From contig JANSWY010000003.1 of NCBI GenBank assembly GCA_024743255.1, positions 124,001 through 188,000 on the forward strand: DNA of 64,000 bases, in the 5' to 3' direction. A program made the position numbers and the translations under genes. Source of the DNA: a bacterium. Its GTDB lineage: Bacteria; Bacteroidota; Bacteroidia; Cytophagales; Cyclobacteriaceae. The stretch's first letter is position 1; each line of letters begins with the position of its first letter. Below, in pieces: positions 27,812-36,797 of this stretch. Below the pieces are notes generated by a model. It had not been told where the DNA came from and made no database searches. It was given only the letters and a program-made list of their open reading frames with translations.

Positions 27812-28658
27812 TTCTCCTATAATTAAAGAATCCTCTCGTCCTACTAATAAGGCTGAAATAGGAAACTTTCATTTTAGTAAATTTAAACGTACAAAAGTAA
27901 ACTATTATACCAGCAAAAGGTCTTATCCAAACATGACTAATAACTGCTAAGGGCATTAATCCAAAATGCTTGCGAAGGAACGCTCCATGTCCTATAGAAT
28001 TTCTCTTAACTTTTTTGAGCAAAGTCCTCTTCTCTATATCTTCGTTATCCGGATGAAGCACAAAAATATCGTCAATGTAGATCGCTCGTTTATTATCTCT
28101 CAAAAAGGAAAGTGTAAAGTCAAATTCCTCAGAACTGAAATATTCCCCTCCTAGCCCCAGTTGTTCATCAAAACGGTGATGATCTTTTACTCCTTTGAAA
28201 AATACGGAGATCGAAGAAACAGCCTTAAAGATATCCGCAATTCCAAATTCTTTAGTTTCGTTTAGAGATATAAAAGTCAGTTTCTTTTTTGAATTATATT
28301 CCAAACAATTTACAGAGATCAAGTCGAAATTCGTTTCCTGGAATTTCTTATTTATTTGCATTAGCAAATCATTGGGATAGAGACAATCGTCATCTGGAAA
28401 GGCTATAATTTCTCCAGAGGCATGTCTTAACCCCAAATTACGACACAACGACAAGCCTTTTACTTCGCTGTGTAAATAACTTAGGTTTATTTTCGAATCG
28501 TAACGCTTACAGAGTTTAGCAACGGCATCAGTTTCATTTTGGTCAACTACTATTAGTTCAAAATTAGAATAAGTTTGAACCAGCAACCCTTCCAGGAAGT
28601 TCTCAAGATACTCGAGTTTGTCCTCTCCATAAGTTGGTAATACTAAACTAAATTTCAT
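27795..28658 (-). CDS. GT2 family glycosyltransferase
   Basis: Codes for 287 residues. GT-A features are FSLVLPTYGEDKLEYLENFL at the N-terminus, LIVVDQNETD, the nucleotide-contact region LSLCRNLGLRHASGEIIAFPDDD with its DDD metal site, and a downstream SSEEFDFTL that could provide the catalytic acid. A C-terminal hydrophobic segment suggests association with the membrane. It overlaps its neighbours on both sides (17 and 4 bases), so it is inside a tight operon. Confidence 0.88.
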   Translation of the reverse strand: MKFSLVLPTYGEDKLEYLENFLEGLLVQTYSNFELIVVDQNETDAVAKLCKRYDSKINLSYLHSEVKGLSLCRNLGLRHASGEIIAFPDDDCLYPNDLLMQINKKFQETNFDLISVNCLEYNSKKKLTFISLNETKEFGIADIFKAVSSISVFFKGVKDHHRFDEQLGLGGEYFSSEEFDFTLSFLRDNKRAIYIDDIFVLHPDNEDIEKRTLLKKVKRNSIGHGAFLRKHFGLMPLAVISHVWIRPFAGIIVYFCTFKFTKMKVSYFSLISRTRGFFNYRRNEPVR

Positions 28659-29473
28659 TGATCAAATAAGGAATTAAACTCTTTCCGTTCAAAAACCTCT
28701 AGTTTTCCACCCACTGTTGAATTATATATTTTCCTACCATCCGCTTCATAAACTTCTCTACAGTTTATATAACTTTTTAACACATTATGAAGCTTCGGGT
28801 CGTGCCATTTTTTTCCTTTCCCAAAATACTCAGGGTGAAAGTGATTGGGATCATCCTCAGTACTTTCAATATCTTTACCTTTAACAATAGCAGAATCTGG
28901 AATTACATAACTAAAGTCCATTCCAACCAGATATACCTCACTAAACCCAAGATAGTAAGCAAGTTGAAGATTAATAATCGTAACAGATTGCCCACAAAAT
29001 ACTCTTTGCGAACAGTCCTTCGAGAAGGAAGGGACCTCAAACTTCTTTGATCTTGGTTCGTAGAAGCTCCTATTCATATTAAAAAAATAGGTGTTTTTTC
29101 TGTTGGTAATGTACTTCTTATATATTGATGGAAAAAACTTGTACTTTGTGTCAAATTTGTTAATCTCTTCGAGGTTATCTTTCATTACATCAGTATCCTC
29201 TACACAATAAAAATAAGGCTTATATCCCGTTTCTCGCGTTTTATAGAAAAATGCATTTACGCCAAAGGCATATTCATCATTTAATTTTGAGGTATCAATC
29301 AAATTCAAAGATGGACCATTGCCAATAATGAAACACCTTTCACCTTTATACTTGTCCTTTAATCCTTTTAATTTTTTCTTATCATATCCAAAAATTCTTC
29401 CTGGTTCCTCTAGATATATCTTTGGAAGCAGTTTTTTGATTAACGGCGCTATAGGTTTTAGCAAATAGTACAT
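28655..29473 (-). CDS. DUF115/MptE-like glycan-modifying transferase
   Basis: Codes for 272 residues. The motif CFIIGNGPSLN (about 47-57), followed by EYAFGVNAFF and PYFYCVEDTD, is the signature of the DUF115/MptE-like superfamily. A second conserved part is FCGQSVTIINLQLAYYLGFSEVYLVGMDFSY. Relatives include surface-glycan and flagellin-glycosylation proteins, which resemble sialyl- or pseudaminyl-transferases. In this locus it could transfer an acidic sugar such as the product of the cytidylyltransferase cassette encoded 5 kb upstream; that is inference. It overlaps the next gene by four bases. Confidence 0.75.
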   Translation of the reverse strand: MYYLLKPIAPLIKKLLPKIYLEEPGRIFGYDKKKLKGLKDKYKGERCFIIGNGPSLNLIDTSKLNDEYAFGVNAFFYKTRETGYKPYFYCVEDTDVMKDNLEEINKFDTKYKFFPSIYKKYITNRKNTYFFNMNRSFYEPRSKKFEVPSFSKDCSQRVFCGQSVTIINLQLAYYLGFSEVYLVGMDFSYVIPDSAIVKGKDIESTEDDPNHFHPEYFGKGKKWHDPKLHNVLKSYINCREVYEADGRKIYNSTVGGKLEVFERKEFNSLFDQ

Positions 29474-29475
29474 TT

Positions 29476-30246
29476 CTAATTGATTATTTCGGCTAATTTT
29501 TTTTCAATATATTCCATTCCATCTTGTGATAAATGAATATTATCACAAGTATACTTATACACTTGTTCTAAGGAAAAGTCAGTGAGATCTACAACCATTT
29601 CATCACGCCCTAGTTTGGCTTTCATTAATTTGCTGCAGTCATTTACTATGTTAATATTATCCGGTCTATCTTTCTTATAATTACCCCTCCAGTTTATGTC
29701 AACAGGATTACAAGAAATCCAAATCAGATTTTCAATCTCTTTCAATTTATTTGCAACTTCGTGAACATAATCAACTGGCAAGATTGCGGTAGTCTTTTCC
29801 CCAAAGTACTCTACATCAAACCCTGGAAATTGTAATAATTCCTGAAAAAAGGCATCACCAAATTGACTGACAATCTTATTCTTTTTTAGAGTCAATATTT
29901 CTTTAATCTGGCTGATAGGTCTAGGAGAAAAATCAACAACTCCACAATGCACTATTACATGATCATAACGATCTTTAGATTTCAGAAACACTTCAAGAAA
30001 ATCAAAAATTGTAGTATGCTTTTCAGGACAGATATAAAATGTTGTATTATAATTTTTGATCAAGTAGTTCACGTAAGACGAAAATGGATTTTTTCTGTTA
30101 ATAAGCTTGGTTATCTCAAATCCTCTAGAGTCCGTGTATACCAGAATCTTCTTCTTTTGTGCATTTTTTATTTTCCATATCCCCCCGACAAACTTTGTCC
30201 CGAAAACAATTAATTTGTAAATGGTTCTTTTTATGCTTGATTTCAT
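29476..30246 (-). CDS. SGNH/GDSL-like hydrolase of the EPS operon
   Basis: Codes for 256 residues. The first SGNH block appears as VYTDSRG (Asp41-Ser42), a possible Gly/Asn block as VHCGVVDF, and the last block as DNIHLSQDGMEYI with the Asp and His of the triad. Such enzymes often add or remove O-acetyl groups on surface polysaccharides. The usual GDSL is altered to TDSR, yet the nucleophile Ser and the DxxH pair remain. ATG at 30246 overlaps the flippase stop as ATGA. There is no signal peptide, only a basic, hydrophobic N-terminus, so it may face the cytoplasm. Confidence 0.7.
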   Translation of the reverse strand: MKSSIKRTIYKLIVFGTKFVGGIWKIKNAQKKKILVYTDSRGFEITKLINRKNPFSSYVNYLIKNYNTTFYICPEKHTTIFDFLEVFLKSKDRYDHVIVHCGVVDFSPRPISQIKEILTLKKNKIVSQFGDAFFQELLQFPGFDVEYFGEKTTAILPVDYVHEVANKLKEIENLIWISCNPVDINWRGNYKKDRPDNINIVNDCSKLMKAKLGRDEMVVDLTDFSLEQVYKYTCDNIHLSQDGMEYIEKKLAEIIN

Positions 30247-31604
30247 AGACAAATTGCCATAATTATGATTGCTACAATAAATACAAAAACATATTTCATG
30301 TTGGCAATGTAGCTTCTCAAGTTCAACCGCAAAAATAGCATTGTTCTTCTAAATACGATAATAATCAAAGGTATTGTTGAGAGAATATATGAAGCTGGGA
30401 TCAACAAGATGTAAGGATACAACCTAAGCAGTTGTATGAGTAGAACGTAAGTAAATGAAGCTATCAAATAAACCACATAATGCCTCAGGTCGTTGGCAAA
30501 CATCAATATCTGAGAATGCATGGAAATGAGTCTCTCTACTATTAAGGCAAATAAAATATAAATCCCTATCTCGATCTGAAGTATATCAACATTCGAATCA
30601 ATCAACATCAATAAAAAGGGACTAGCAATAAAAAACAACACCCCCCCAAATATCAATATAGAAAGAGATAATTGCATTCTATTAAACATACTTTGGGTTA
30701 CAGTATTAAGTGTTCCCTGCTTATAATGGTATATGTAGTTTGGAATCTGAGAATAAAATGGCGCCCAACTAAACTCATTTATCAACTGCAAAAGTCTTAC
30801 AGTAAAGAGGTAGGAAGCAACTATATTAACAGGTAGAACGGCTGAAATAATGATTGAAGTTAAATGAACTGAGCCCTGAGAGGAGAGAGAAATAAGAGAT
30901 GATTTCCAAGTAGGTTCCCAAAACTCTTTCAGTTTACTATCCTGAATTAAAAATTTAAAGGGGTTTAGTTTCCCCAACACCCCTTTTAATAGGAAATAAT
31001 TTTTAATTCCATTCAACAGGTGGTATGTCTGGCTCCAGGCAACTAAAATAAAAAAGTCGCTGAAAACAAAAATTATTACAAATGCTCCAGCACCGTACAA
31101 TAAATAAAATATGGAATTCCAGTTGTTAACAAGAGTTATTTTGTTAAGGCCTTTAAGAAAATGGTCGTGTTTCTTAAAATAAAAATTAAGAGGGAACAGA
31201 ACACAAATCGCCGAATAGGCTGCCCAACCATTTGCTACTTCATATGTTTTAATAATATCTCGAATTACAAAGAAGCCAACCCCAATCAAAAAGAATATTA
31301 CGAGGATTGATAGTAATCCGAAAATAGAGTTAAAAATATAATAGTTCTTTTGAATTTCGTCTTTCCAGTGCTCTCCAACAGACCTTGAATATGCAGTAAA
31401 TCGAATAATAGTTGAGGAGAATCCTAAATCAAAAAGGTGAGCAAGTGACTGAATACTTGCAAACAAATACCACAATGCTATCTCTCCAGTCGAGAATTGT
31501 GATATTACTAGCGGTGTAATTATAGATAAGACTGCAATTTTGCTAAAAAAGTGCAGCCATGTCGAAATCGTTGGGCCATCTATGCTTTGTTTCCTGAATT
31601 GCAA
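30243..31604 (-). CDS. Wzx-like polysaccharide flippase
   Basis: Codes for 453 residues from a TTG start (an in-frame stop lies just upstream). About twelve to fourteen hydrophobic helices and the MATE/Wzx-type opening (LHFFSKIAVLSIITPLVISQF, FDLGFSSTIIRF) fit oligosaccharide flippases. It moves lipid-linked repeat units across the inner membrane. A run of seven G (positions 30641-30647 as C) lies in the coding sequence at FGGV. It begins 25 bases after the Wzz-like gene. Confidence 0.85.
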   Translation of the reverse strand: MQFRKQSIDGPTISTWLHFFSKIAVLSIITPLVISQFSTGEIALWYLFASIQSLAHLFDLGFSSTIIRFTAYSRSVGEHWKDEIQKNYYIFNSIFGLLSILVIFFLIGVGFFVIRDIIKTYEVANGWAAYSAICVLFPLNFYFKKHDHFLKGLNKITLVNNWNSIFYLLYGAGAFVIIFVFSDFFILVAWSQTYHLLNGIKNYFLLKGVLGKLNPFKFLIQDSKLKEFWEPTWKSSLISLSSQGSVHLTSIIISAVLPVNIVASYLFTVRLLQLINEFSWAPFYSQIPNYIYHYKQGTLNTVTQSMFNRMQLSLSILIFGGVLFFIASPFLLMLIDSNVDILQIEIGIYILFALIVERLISMHSQILMFANDLRHYVVYLIASFTYVLLIQLLRLYPYILLIPASYILSTIPLIIIVFRRTMLFLRLNLRSYIANMKYVFVFIVAIIIMAICL

Positions 31605-31629
31605 TATGCTCTATCTAAAAGGTAAAGAC

Positions 31630-32706
31630 TCAGCTAAAGTAGCCCTTCTTAATAAGTAAGAAGCCTAATGCAAACAGACCGCTTATGAAACCAAATATTG
31701 CAATTATAACAGTCCGCTTTGGCTTACTTTTATACACTGGCACCACAGGCTCCTCAATGACTGTAAAAACAGGCATTTCCTTAGCCAACTTGATTCGGGT
31801 CTGCTCCAATTGATTGGAAAGACCTTTGTAGATGTCAAAAACCAGCTGATATTCAAATTGGAGCCTTTGGAATTCTGATTGCTTTTTTGCAGAAGACAAG
31901 TACTTGTTCCGATCATTGAACTCAGCCAATTCTGTTTGCTTTTTGATATAATTATCTCTCGCTTCTTCCCATCTTCCTTCCAAGAATTGATAATTTCGTG
32001 AAATTCTTTTAGTCTGATATATTTTAATTTTATCTCGAAGCAAATTGGCAGCCTTTTGGGTCATATCAGCACATGCAAAAGGATCAGATGTCTCAAATGA
32101 AATACTTATTATTCCAGATTGCCTATCTGTAGAGACATTTAGCTTAGACTTGATTAAATCGTAAATTTCCAAGTCATCCTTGGAGATAGCAAGCACTTCT
32201 GACTTCTGAATAGTTGTATCAATTTGTGTTACTTCTGATTTGGAAATCAGTTCTTTCATACGATAAGGCAAAGAAACTGCATATCCGACTATAGCTGATA
32301 AAAAGAATGGGCTATCAAATTCTGAATAGTAATGATAAAGAGAAATTGTCGTATCCAATTTCACATAATTAGTTTCGATGTTCGAAAACTCTTGAATAAA
32401 GGAATAACTTTTAGCCAATTCAGGATAAATATACGGTGTTAGGGCTCCATCTGAACCAGCATCCAGGGAAATTCCTGCTATGCTAGCCAAGCTTCCTAGT
32501 CCTCCTAATTGTGATTGTGATTCGGACGTCTCAGGCAATAATCTACATTTCGCAGTGTATTCAACTGGCATGGTAAAAGCAATAACAATTCCTAAAATTC
32601 CTCCGGCAATACCAGCTCTCAAAAGAAAGAATTTGTTACCCCATATAAAGAGTAAAAAGTCTTTGATGTTAACTTCTTTTCCCAGAATTAGACTATCCTT
32701 CTTCAT
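31630..32706 (-). CDS. Wzz-like polysaccharide co-polymerase without kinase domain
   Basis: Codes for 358 residues. Two membrane helices at about 30-50 and 330-352 flank a periplasmic part with long coiled-coil segments (ARDNYIKKQTELAEFNDRN) and the GNVR-like proline-rich approach to the second helix (VVPVYKSKPKR). It controls chain length in Wzx/Wzy systems. The C-terminus ends soon after the second helix, so the tyrosine kinase domain found in many Bacteroidota homologues is absent, and no separate kinase or phosphatase gene is seen nearby. Confidence 0.88.
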   Translation of the reverse strand: MKKDSLILGKEVNIKDFLLFIWGNKFFLLRAGIAGGILGIVIAFTMPVEYTAKCRLLPETSESQSQLGGLGSLASIAGISLDAGSDGALTPYIYPELAKSYSFIQEFSNIETNYVKLDTTISLYHYYSEFDSPFFLSAIVGYAVSLPYRMKELISKSEVTQIDTTIQKSEVLAISKDDLEIYDLIKSKLNVSTDRQSGIISISFETSDPFACADMTQKAANLLRDKIKIYQTKRISRNYQFLEGRWEEARDNYIKKQTELAEFNDRNKYLSSAKKQSEFQRLQFEYQLVFDIYKGLSNQLEQTRIKLAKEMPVFTVIEEPVVPVYKSKPKRTVIIAIFGFISGLFALGFLLIKKGYFS

Positions 32707-32711
32707 TGTTT

Positions 32712-33449
32712 TTAAACTAAGTCATGTAGCACAGAGCTAATTCCACCATCGAGTTGCAGATTAGCTCCATTAATAAATTTTGCTTCTTCGCTTGCTAAAA
32801 ATAATGCTAGCCTTGCTACCTCTTCAGGATACCCAATTCTTTGAACCGGATGAAGTTTTTTTAATGACAACAATGCTTCTTCATTATTTTCGAATCCCGC
32901 TCGTAACATATCTGTTTCAATAGCGGCGGGACTGATGCAATTCACTCTCACTTTTCCACTCAAATCCACTGCCATAGCTTTAGTTAGACCAACAAGAGCG
33001 CTCTTACTGGTTGCGTATGAAACGAAGCGTGGTTTAGTTAGATTTTGGTGTATACTAGAAATATTGATGATACTGCCCTCATTTTTGATAAGATTCGGTA
33101 AGGCCCATTGACTCAATAACATGGGAGCAGTTAAGTTAACGGAAAGGGTCTCAGACCAATCTGATATTTGAATTTCGTTAGAACCCCCAAGAATCTGCAC
33201 TGCAGCATTGTTTACCAGTGCAACTAGACCATCACAGTTCTCAGCCAACTTTGCGTTTTGCTCTTCCCTGTAGTTATTATCAATTGTATATCGATTCAAA
33301 TCTAAGGCTATACACACATCAGTATTTGGTATATTTTCAGTCGCCTGTAGATCCAAACCAATTACTCTATAATCATTTTCAAAGAATACTTTACAAAGTG
33401 CCTTTCCTATTCCCCCAAGGGCTCCTGTAACCAATACTGATTTTGTCAT
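32712..33449 (-). CDS. short-chain dehydrogenase/reductase of a sugar-acid cassette
   Basis: Codes for 245 residues, a classical SDR. It has the cofactor motif TGALGGIGKA, NNAA, the catalytic Ser in INISSIHQN, YATSK (Tyr and Lys) and the C-terminal NGANLQLDGG. It reduces or oxidises a carbonyl of an unknown substrate. It overlaps the preceding 2-hydroxyacid dehydrogenase by one base (TAATG) and belongs with the cytidylyltransferase and lactonase-like genes. FabG-like function in fatty acid synthesis is unlikely given the context. Confidence 0.85.
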   Translation of the reverse strand: MTKSVLVTGALGGIGKALCKVFFENDYRVIGLDLQATENIPNTDVCIALDLNRYTIDNNYREEQNAKLAENCDGLVALVNNAAVQILGGSNEIQISDWSETLSVNLTAPMLLSQWALPNLIKNEGSIINISSIHQNLTKPRFVSYATSKSALVGLTKAMAVDLSGKVRVNCISPAAIETDMLRAGFENNEEALLSLKKLHPVQRIGYPEEVARLALFLASEEAKFINGANLQLDGGISSVLHDLV

Positions 33450-34396
33450 TATAGTCTCCCACTTATACCTAAGGACTCCATTAAATTGTTAATAGTGCTC
33501 TCGTGAACCTTTTCCCAAGCAAATCTACTACTATTAGAATTATGAGGGGCCATCATTACATTATCCATCTTGATTAGTGGGCTGTCTAATGGAAGTGGCT
33601 CATGTTCAAATACATCTAATGCAGCCCCAGCAATTTGCTTAGATTCCAGAGCGCGGATTAGTGCTTCCTCATCAACAATTGGTCCGCGGGCAGTATTGAT
33701 AACTATTGCCGAATCCTTCATCAAACTAAATGCAGCATCATTCATTAAATGGTGGGAGGTTTCGTTCAGATCACAATTAACGCTTACATAATCACTATTT
33801 TTCAAAAGCTCCTCAAATGATACTTGCTCAATCGACAGTTCCACCAACAAATCAGTTGGGATAGGTACTATGTCACAAGCAAGCAGTTTCATTCCAAATG
33901 CTTGGGCTTTTCTTAGAACCGATTCACCAATATTGCCAACTCCTATTACACCTAGTGTTCTTTCATGCATTGCATGCCCTTCTATCTTTTTCCACTCTCC
34001 TGATTTCATGGCATTTGTCATTGTAGAAACGTTTCTGGCGAAATTCAGGATGTAAGCCAATACCGTATCAGAAACCGGAATAGTAAAAGCATTAGGTGTA
34101 TTCCTTACCGTAATTCCTCTTTTCTCGCATTCCGGCTTATTTATAGAATCTATTCCTGTGCCCCATTTAGAGATTACTTTCAACTTTTTTGCGGCATCTA
34201 AGACTTTTACGGTGAACTTGTCGTCACCACAAATGATACCATCTACAATATCGGTATATTCTAGTAAATCTTCTTCTTCAAGTCTTTCTTCAACATTGGG
34301 AACAATAATTTCAACATTATTTTCCTCAAAAAACGGTCTAAATCGTTCAATAAACGGCTGAAGATATGGTGCAGATATTAATACTTTATATTTCAT
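33449..34396 (-). CDS. D-2-hydroxyacid dehydrogenase (phosphoglycerate dehydrogenase-like)
   Basis: Codes for 315 residues. NAD-binding motif GVGNIGESVLRKA, the catalytic Arg in NTARGPIVDEEAL, the Glu in DVFEHEPLP and His in MAPHNSNSS are all present. The family oxidises or reduces 2-hydroxy/2-keto acids. Here it lies between a CMP-sugar synthetase and an SDR, so its substrate may be a sugar-derived 2-keto acid rather than 3-phosphoglycerate. The final motif is HNSNSS instead of the more usual H-x-G-(S/G), a minor deviation. Eight bases separate it from the cytidylyltransferase gene. Confidence 0.85.
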   Translation of the reverse strand: MKYKVLISAPYLQPFIERFRPFFEENNVEIIVPNVEERLEEEDLLEYTDIVDGIICGDDKFTVKVLDAAKKLKVISKWGTGIDSINKPECEKRGITVRNTPNAFTIPVSDTVLAYILNFARNVSTMTNAMKSGEWKKIEGHAMHERTLGVIGVGNIGESVLRKAQAFGMKLLACDIVPIPTDLLVELSIEQVSFEELLKNSDYVSVNCDLNETSHHLMNDAAFSLMKDSAIVINTARGPIVDEEALIRALESKQIAGAALDVFEHEPLPLDSPLIKMDNVMMAPHNSNSSRFAWEKVHESTINNLMESLGISGRL

Positions 34397-34404
34397 GTTA
34401 ATTA

Positions 34405-35082
34405 CTATTTAAATCTTTGAAAAACCTCAGCCAACTTCCATGTTTCAGCGTCATCAATATCCACTGATTCAAAGAAAGGAGTTTCATAAACCTTAGGCTT
34501 ACTACCTATTCTTGCATTTGTAGAACCAAAAGACTCTTTACTAAATAAATACAGGCAAGAATTTTCTTCATATAACGGATCAAGATCCTGAGTTCTGATC
34601 ATATTTTGTGGATCGTGATTAACAGCTTCCACATTGCTATTATAGAACCTAGATTGAAATTTGTTAACCGAAAAAAGACTATCATAACCTTCTTTTAGGG
34701 CATCCATGTAGGAAATAATACTATTCGTTATTGTCTCACTAGAAATAAGAGGGTTAGTGGTATGTGTCATCAAATAGGTCTTAGCACTCACATTTTCGAG
34801 ATCATCCGCAATAATCTTATTCATGGACACCATGTCACCCCTAATTTCCTCTGGTCTCTCTCGGATTAACACTTTATCGGAATCCCCCAGTCCCATTGAT
34901 TTCAGTTTATCAACAGCATCAGTATTTATAATTACTCGATCAATTTCTGGGACATCCAATAATGAATCTAAAATCCAATTAACCAACGGTTTACCCTGAA
35001 ATTCCTTAAAGTTCTTTCCTGGAACCCTTTCACTATTATATTTCATTGGCAATAATGCCACAATATTGTATTTCTTTTCCAT
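34405..35082 (-). CDS. NeuA-like CMP-sugar (acylneuraminate family) cytidylyltransferase
   Basis: Codes for 225 residues. The CTP-binding motif is LLPMKYNSERVPGKN (Arg and Lys conserved), followed by GKPLVNWILDSL and the metal-site region in THTTNPLIS and SVDIDDAETW. The family activates sialic, legionaminic, pseudaminic or KDO-type 2-keto acids with CMP. No neuB-type synthase or epimerase is present in the window, so the substrate is open. The start at 35082 (MEKKYNIVAL) leaves one base after the metallo-hydrolase gene. Confidence 0.88.
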   Translation of the reverse strand: MEKKYNIVALLPMKYNSERVPGKNFKEFQGKPLVNWILDSLLDVPEIDRVIINTDAVDKLKSMGLGDSDKVLIRERPEEIRGDMVSMNKIIADDLENVSAKTYLMTHTTNPLISSETITNSIISYMDALKEGYDSLFSVNKFQSRFYNSNVEAVNHDPQNMIRTQDLDPLYEENSCLYLFSKESFGSTNARIGSKPKVYETPFFESVDIDDAETWKLAEVFQRFK

Positions 35083-35083
35083 G

Positions 35084-35851
35084 TCAATATTCAATCTCAA
35101 TAGACTCACCACTGTTTATCCAGCGATAGTTAGAAACGTTTAGTTTGTGAGCGATTAAATCTAACTCTTCTTTATTTGTAGAATTCCCTGGGAACAAATC
35201 CCAATGAGTTGGAATCCAGTTTTTGACATCCAGTTCTTTTGACCATTCTATTGCTTCACGACATGTCATATTACCTACAATCCCTTCTCTTTCTCTAAAA
35301 TAATTACGCTCATTTATCGGAAAGAAGGCTAAATCGAAACCACCTTCAAAGTATTCTTTGGTATCAAAAGGAATTGTATCTCCAGGATGGTAAATTTTAT
35401 AGCCATTAAACTCTAATATGAACCCCATATACCTGGAATGTCCATTTTGAATCTCAAGATTTGTGTGACTAGCAGGGGTAATTCTAATCGAAATATTTTT
35501 AAGGTTATGAACATAACCCACAGTTGGATTCAAAATATTTACCCCTTCGATTTTGCTTATAATCTCATTGCAATTTAATGAGCAAATAATAGAAACTTCT
35601 TTATTGGCCTTACAGATATCTTGAATTGTATTTGGGTCGCAATGATCTTCATGTTCATGTGTAATTAATAGTAGGTCCAAATCTTTTATTTCCGATCCTC
35701 TCATTGGGATCGGAATTGCTCTACGGAAGGCATTTCCATATAAGTCACTAACATAATCTGATAAATATGGATCTATAACTATTTTTGAACCCTCGATCTC
35801 AAAAATATAACCCACCTGACCTAAAGCTGTTATCTTAAAACTTCTGCTCAT
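35084..35851 (-). CDS. UlaG-like metallo-beta-lactamase-fold hydrolase
   Basis: Codes for 255 residues. The metal-binding motif THEHEDHCDP (HxHxDH) is intact, with further ligands in TPASHTN, YHPGDTIPF and PTHWDLFPGN. The N-terminus (GQVGYIFEIEGSKIVIDPYLSDY) is typical of the UlaG branch, which includes L-ascorbate-6-phosphate lactonase. Here it may open a sugar lactone or cleave a phosphate ester in the pathway of the adjacent cytidylyltransferase. ATG overlaps the upstream glycosyltransferase stop by four bases, so the genes are coupled. Confidence 0.82.
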   Translation of the reverse strand: MSRSFKITALGQVGYIFEIEGSKIVIDPYLSDYVSDLYGNAFRRAIPIPMRGSEIKDLDLLLITHEHEDHCDPNTIQDICKANKEVSIICSLNCNEIISKIEGVNILNPTVGYVHNLKNISIRITPASHTNLEIQNGHSRYMGFILEFNGYKIYHPGDTIPFDTKEYFEGGFDLAFFPINERNYFREREGIVGNMTCREAIEWSKELDVKNWIPTHWDLFPGNSTNKEELDLIAHKLNVSNYRWINSGESIEIEY

Positions 35852-36717
35852 GGGTAAAAATATTTTGTCTTTTTAACTTTAGACAATTTTCTGTGGGAAT
35901 GATTGCCCCTATAAGATCCATAAAATTGGCAAAGCCTGAAGAAAAAGATTTCAACAATTTTACTAGGAAACTTATTTTTTCTCAGGTTTTTACCCAAATC
36001 ATTGGATATACCCCTGAATAACGCTCTAATGAAATCCCAAAAAGTAAAATGAATCTCTGGCATGATTTCTTTCAATGCAAATGCCTCTCTCTCGTATCTA
36101 ATTTTTATTTTTCTCCATCCCTCTTCATGAATATGATAAATTAATGAGGAAGGCACGTACTGTATTTTCTTGCCTTTATAAAAAAAATGTTTTGCCCAGT
36201 CCATATCCTCCAGACCAGTTAGGTTTTCATCAAAATGCTTCTCATTCCATAGGCTTTTTCTTATGGCAGAATTAGCATTATTGCAGAAAAAGCCTCCTTG
36301 TTGATCTTCTATCTTTTCTGGAAAATACTTTTCAAAAACTTGTCGCTCGCTAAATTTCGTTGTACTGTAACCTATTTGGCGACCATAGCATAGAGCAACT
36401 TCATTATTTTCGAAAGGTTTGGTCAGGTTCTCGAGCCATTGGTTATTCGTAGGGATACAATGTGCTGAAATGAAAACCAGTATTTCCCCTTTAGCAGCCT
36501 CACAGCCATAATTTAGGGATCGCCCAAAAGAAAAATCCTCTTTCTTGATTTTCACTAGTTTGCAATCGAAATCCTCAACTATCTCTAATGTACTATCAGT
36601 TGATCCTGAATCTACAATGATTATCTCAAAATCAGATGTCGATTGAGTTAAAAATGATTCTAGTAGTTTTCTTAAATATTTTTCTTCGTTGTACGTTCGA
36701 ACGACTATGCTTATCAT
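35848..36717 (-). CDS. GT2 family glycosyltransferase (rhamnosyltransferase-like)
   Basis: Codes for 289 residues. The GT-A motifs are ISIVVRTYNEEKYLRKLL, IIIVDSGSTDSTLEI and a late-strand FISAHCIPTN in the place of the DxD loop; LTGLEDMDWA carries the catalytic ED. A basic hydrophobic C-terminus may bind the membrane. The metal site is of the SAH/D-less type seen in some rhamnosyltransferase-like GT2 enzymes. It starts the cassette with the UlaG-like gene and lies 80 bases after the SLBB export gene. Confidence 0.85.
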   Translation of the reverse strand: MISIVVRTYNEEKYLRKLLESFLTQSTSDFEIIIVDSGSTDSTLEIVEDFDCKLVKIKKEDFSFGRSLNYGCEAAKGEILVFISAHCIPTNNQWLENLTKPFENNEVALCYGRQIGYSTTKFSERQVFEKYFPEKIEDQQGGFFCNNANSAIRKSLWNEKHFDENLTGLEDMDWAKHFFYKGKKIQYVPSSLIYHIHEEGWRKIKIRYEREAFALKEIMPEIHFTFWDFIRALFRGISNDLGKNLRKNKFPSKIVEIFFFRLCQFYGSYRGNHSHRKLSKVKKTKYFYP

Positions 36718-36797
36718 TTCAATTCTTAAACTGCACTTATAAAATGTGATTATTTCTCCTTATGCAACGTGCACAATATAGTTTCATAATCTACTGT

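Noticed and set aside
32712-33449. FabG (3-oxoacyl-ACP reductase) for the SDR gene
   Set aside because: The motifs fit FabG-like SDRs in general, but no fatty acid genes are near and the gene is locked into the cytidylyltransferase cassette.
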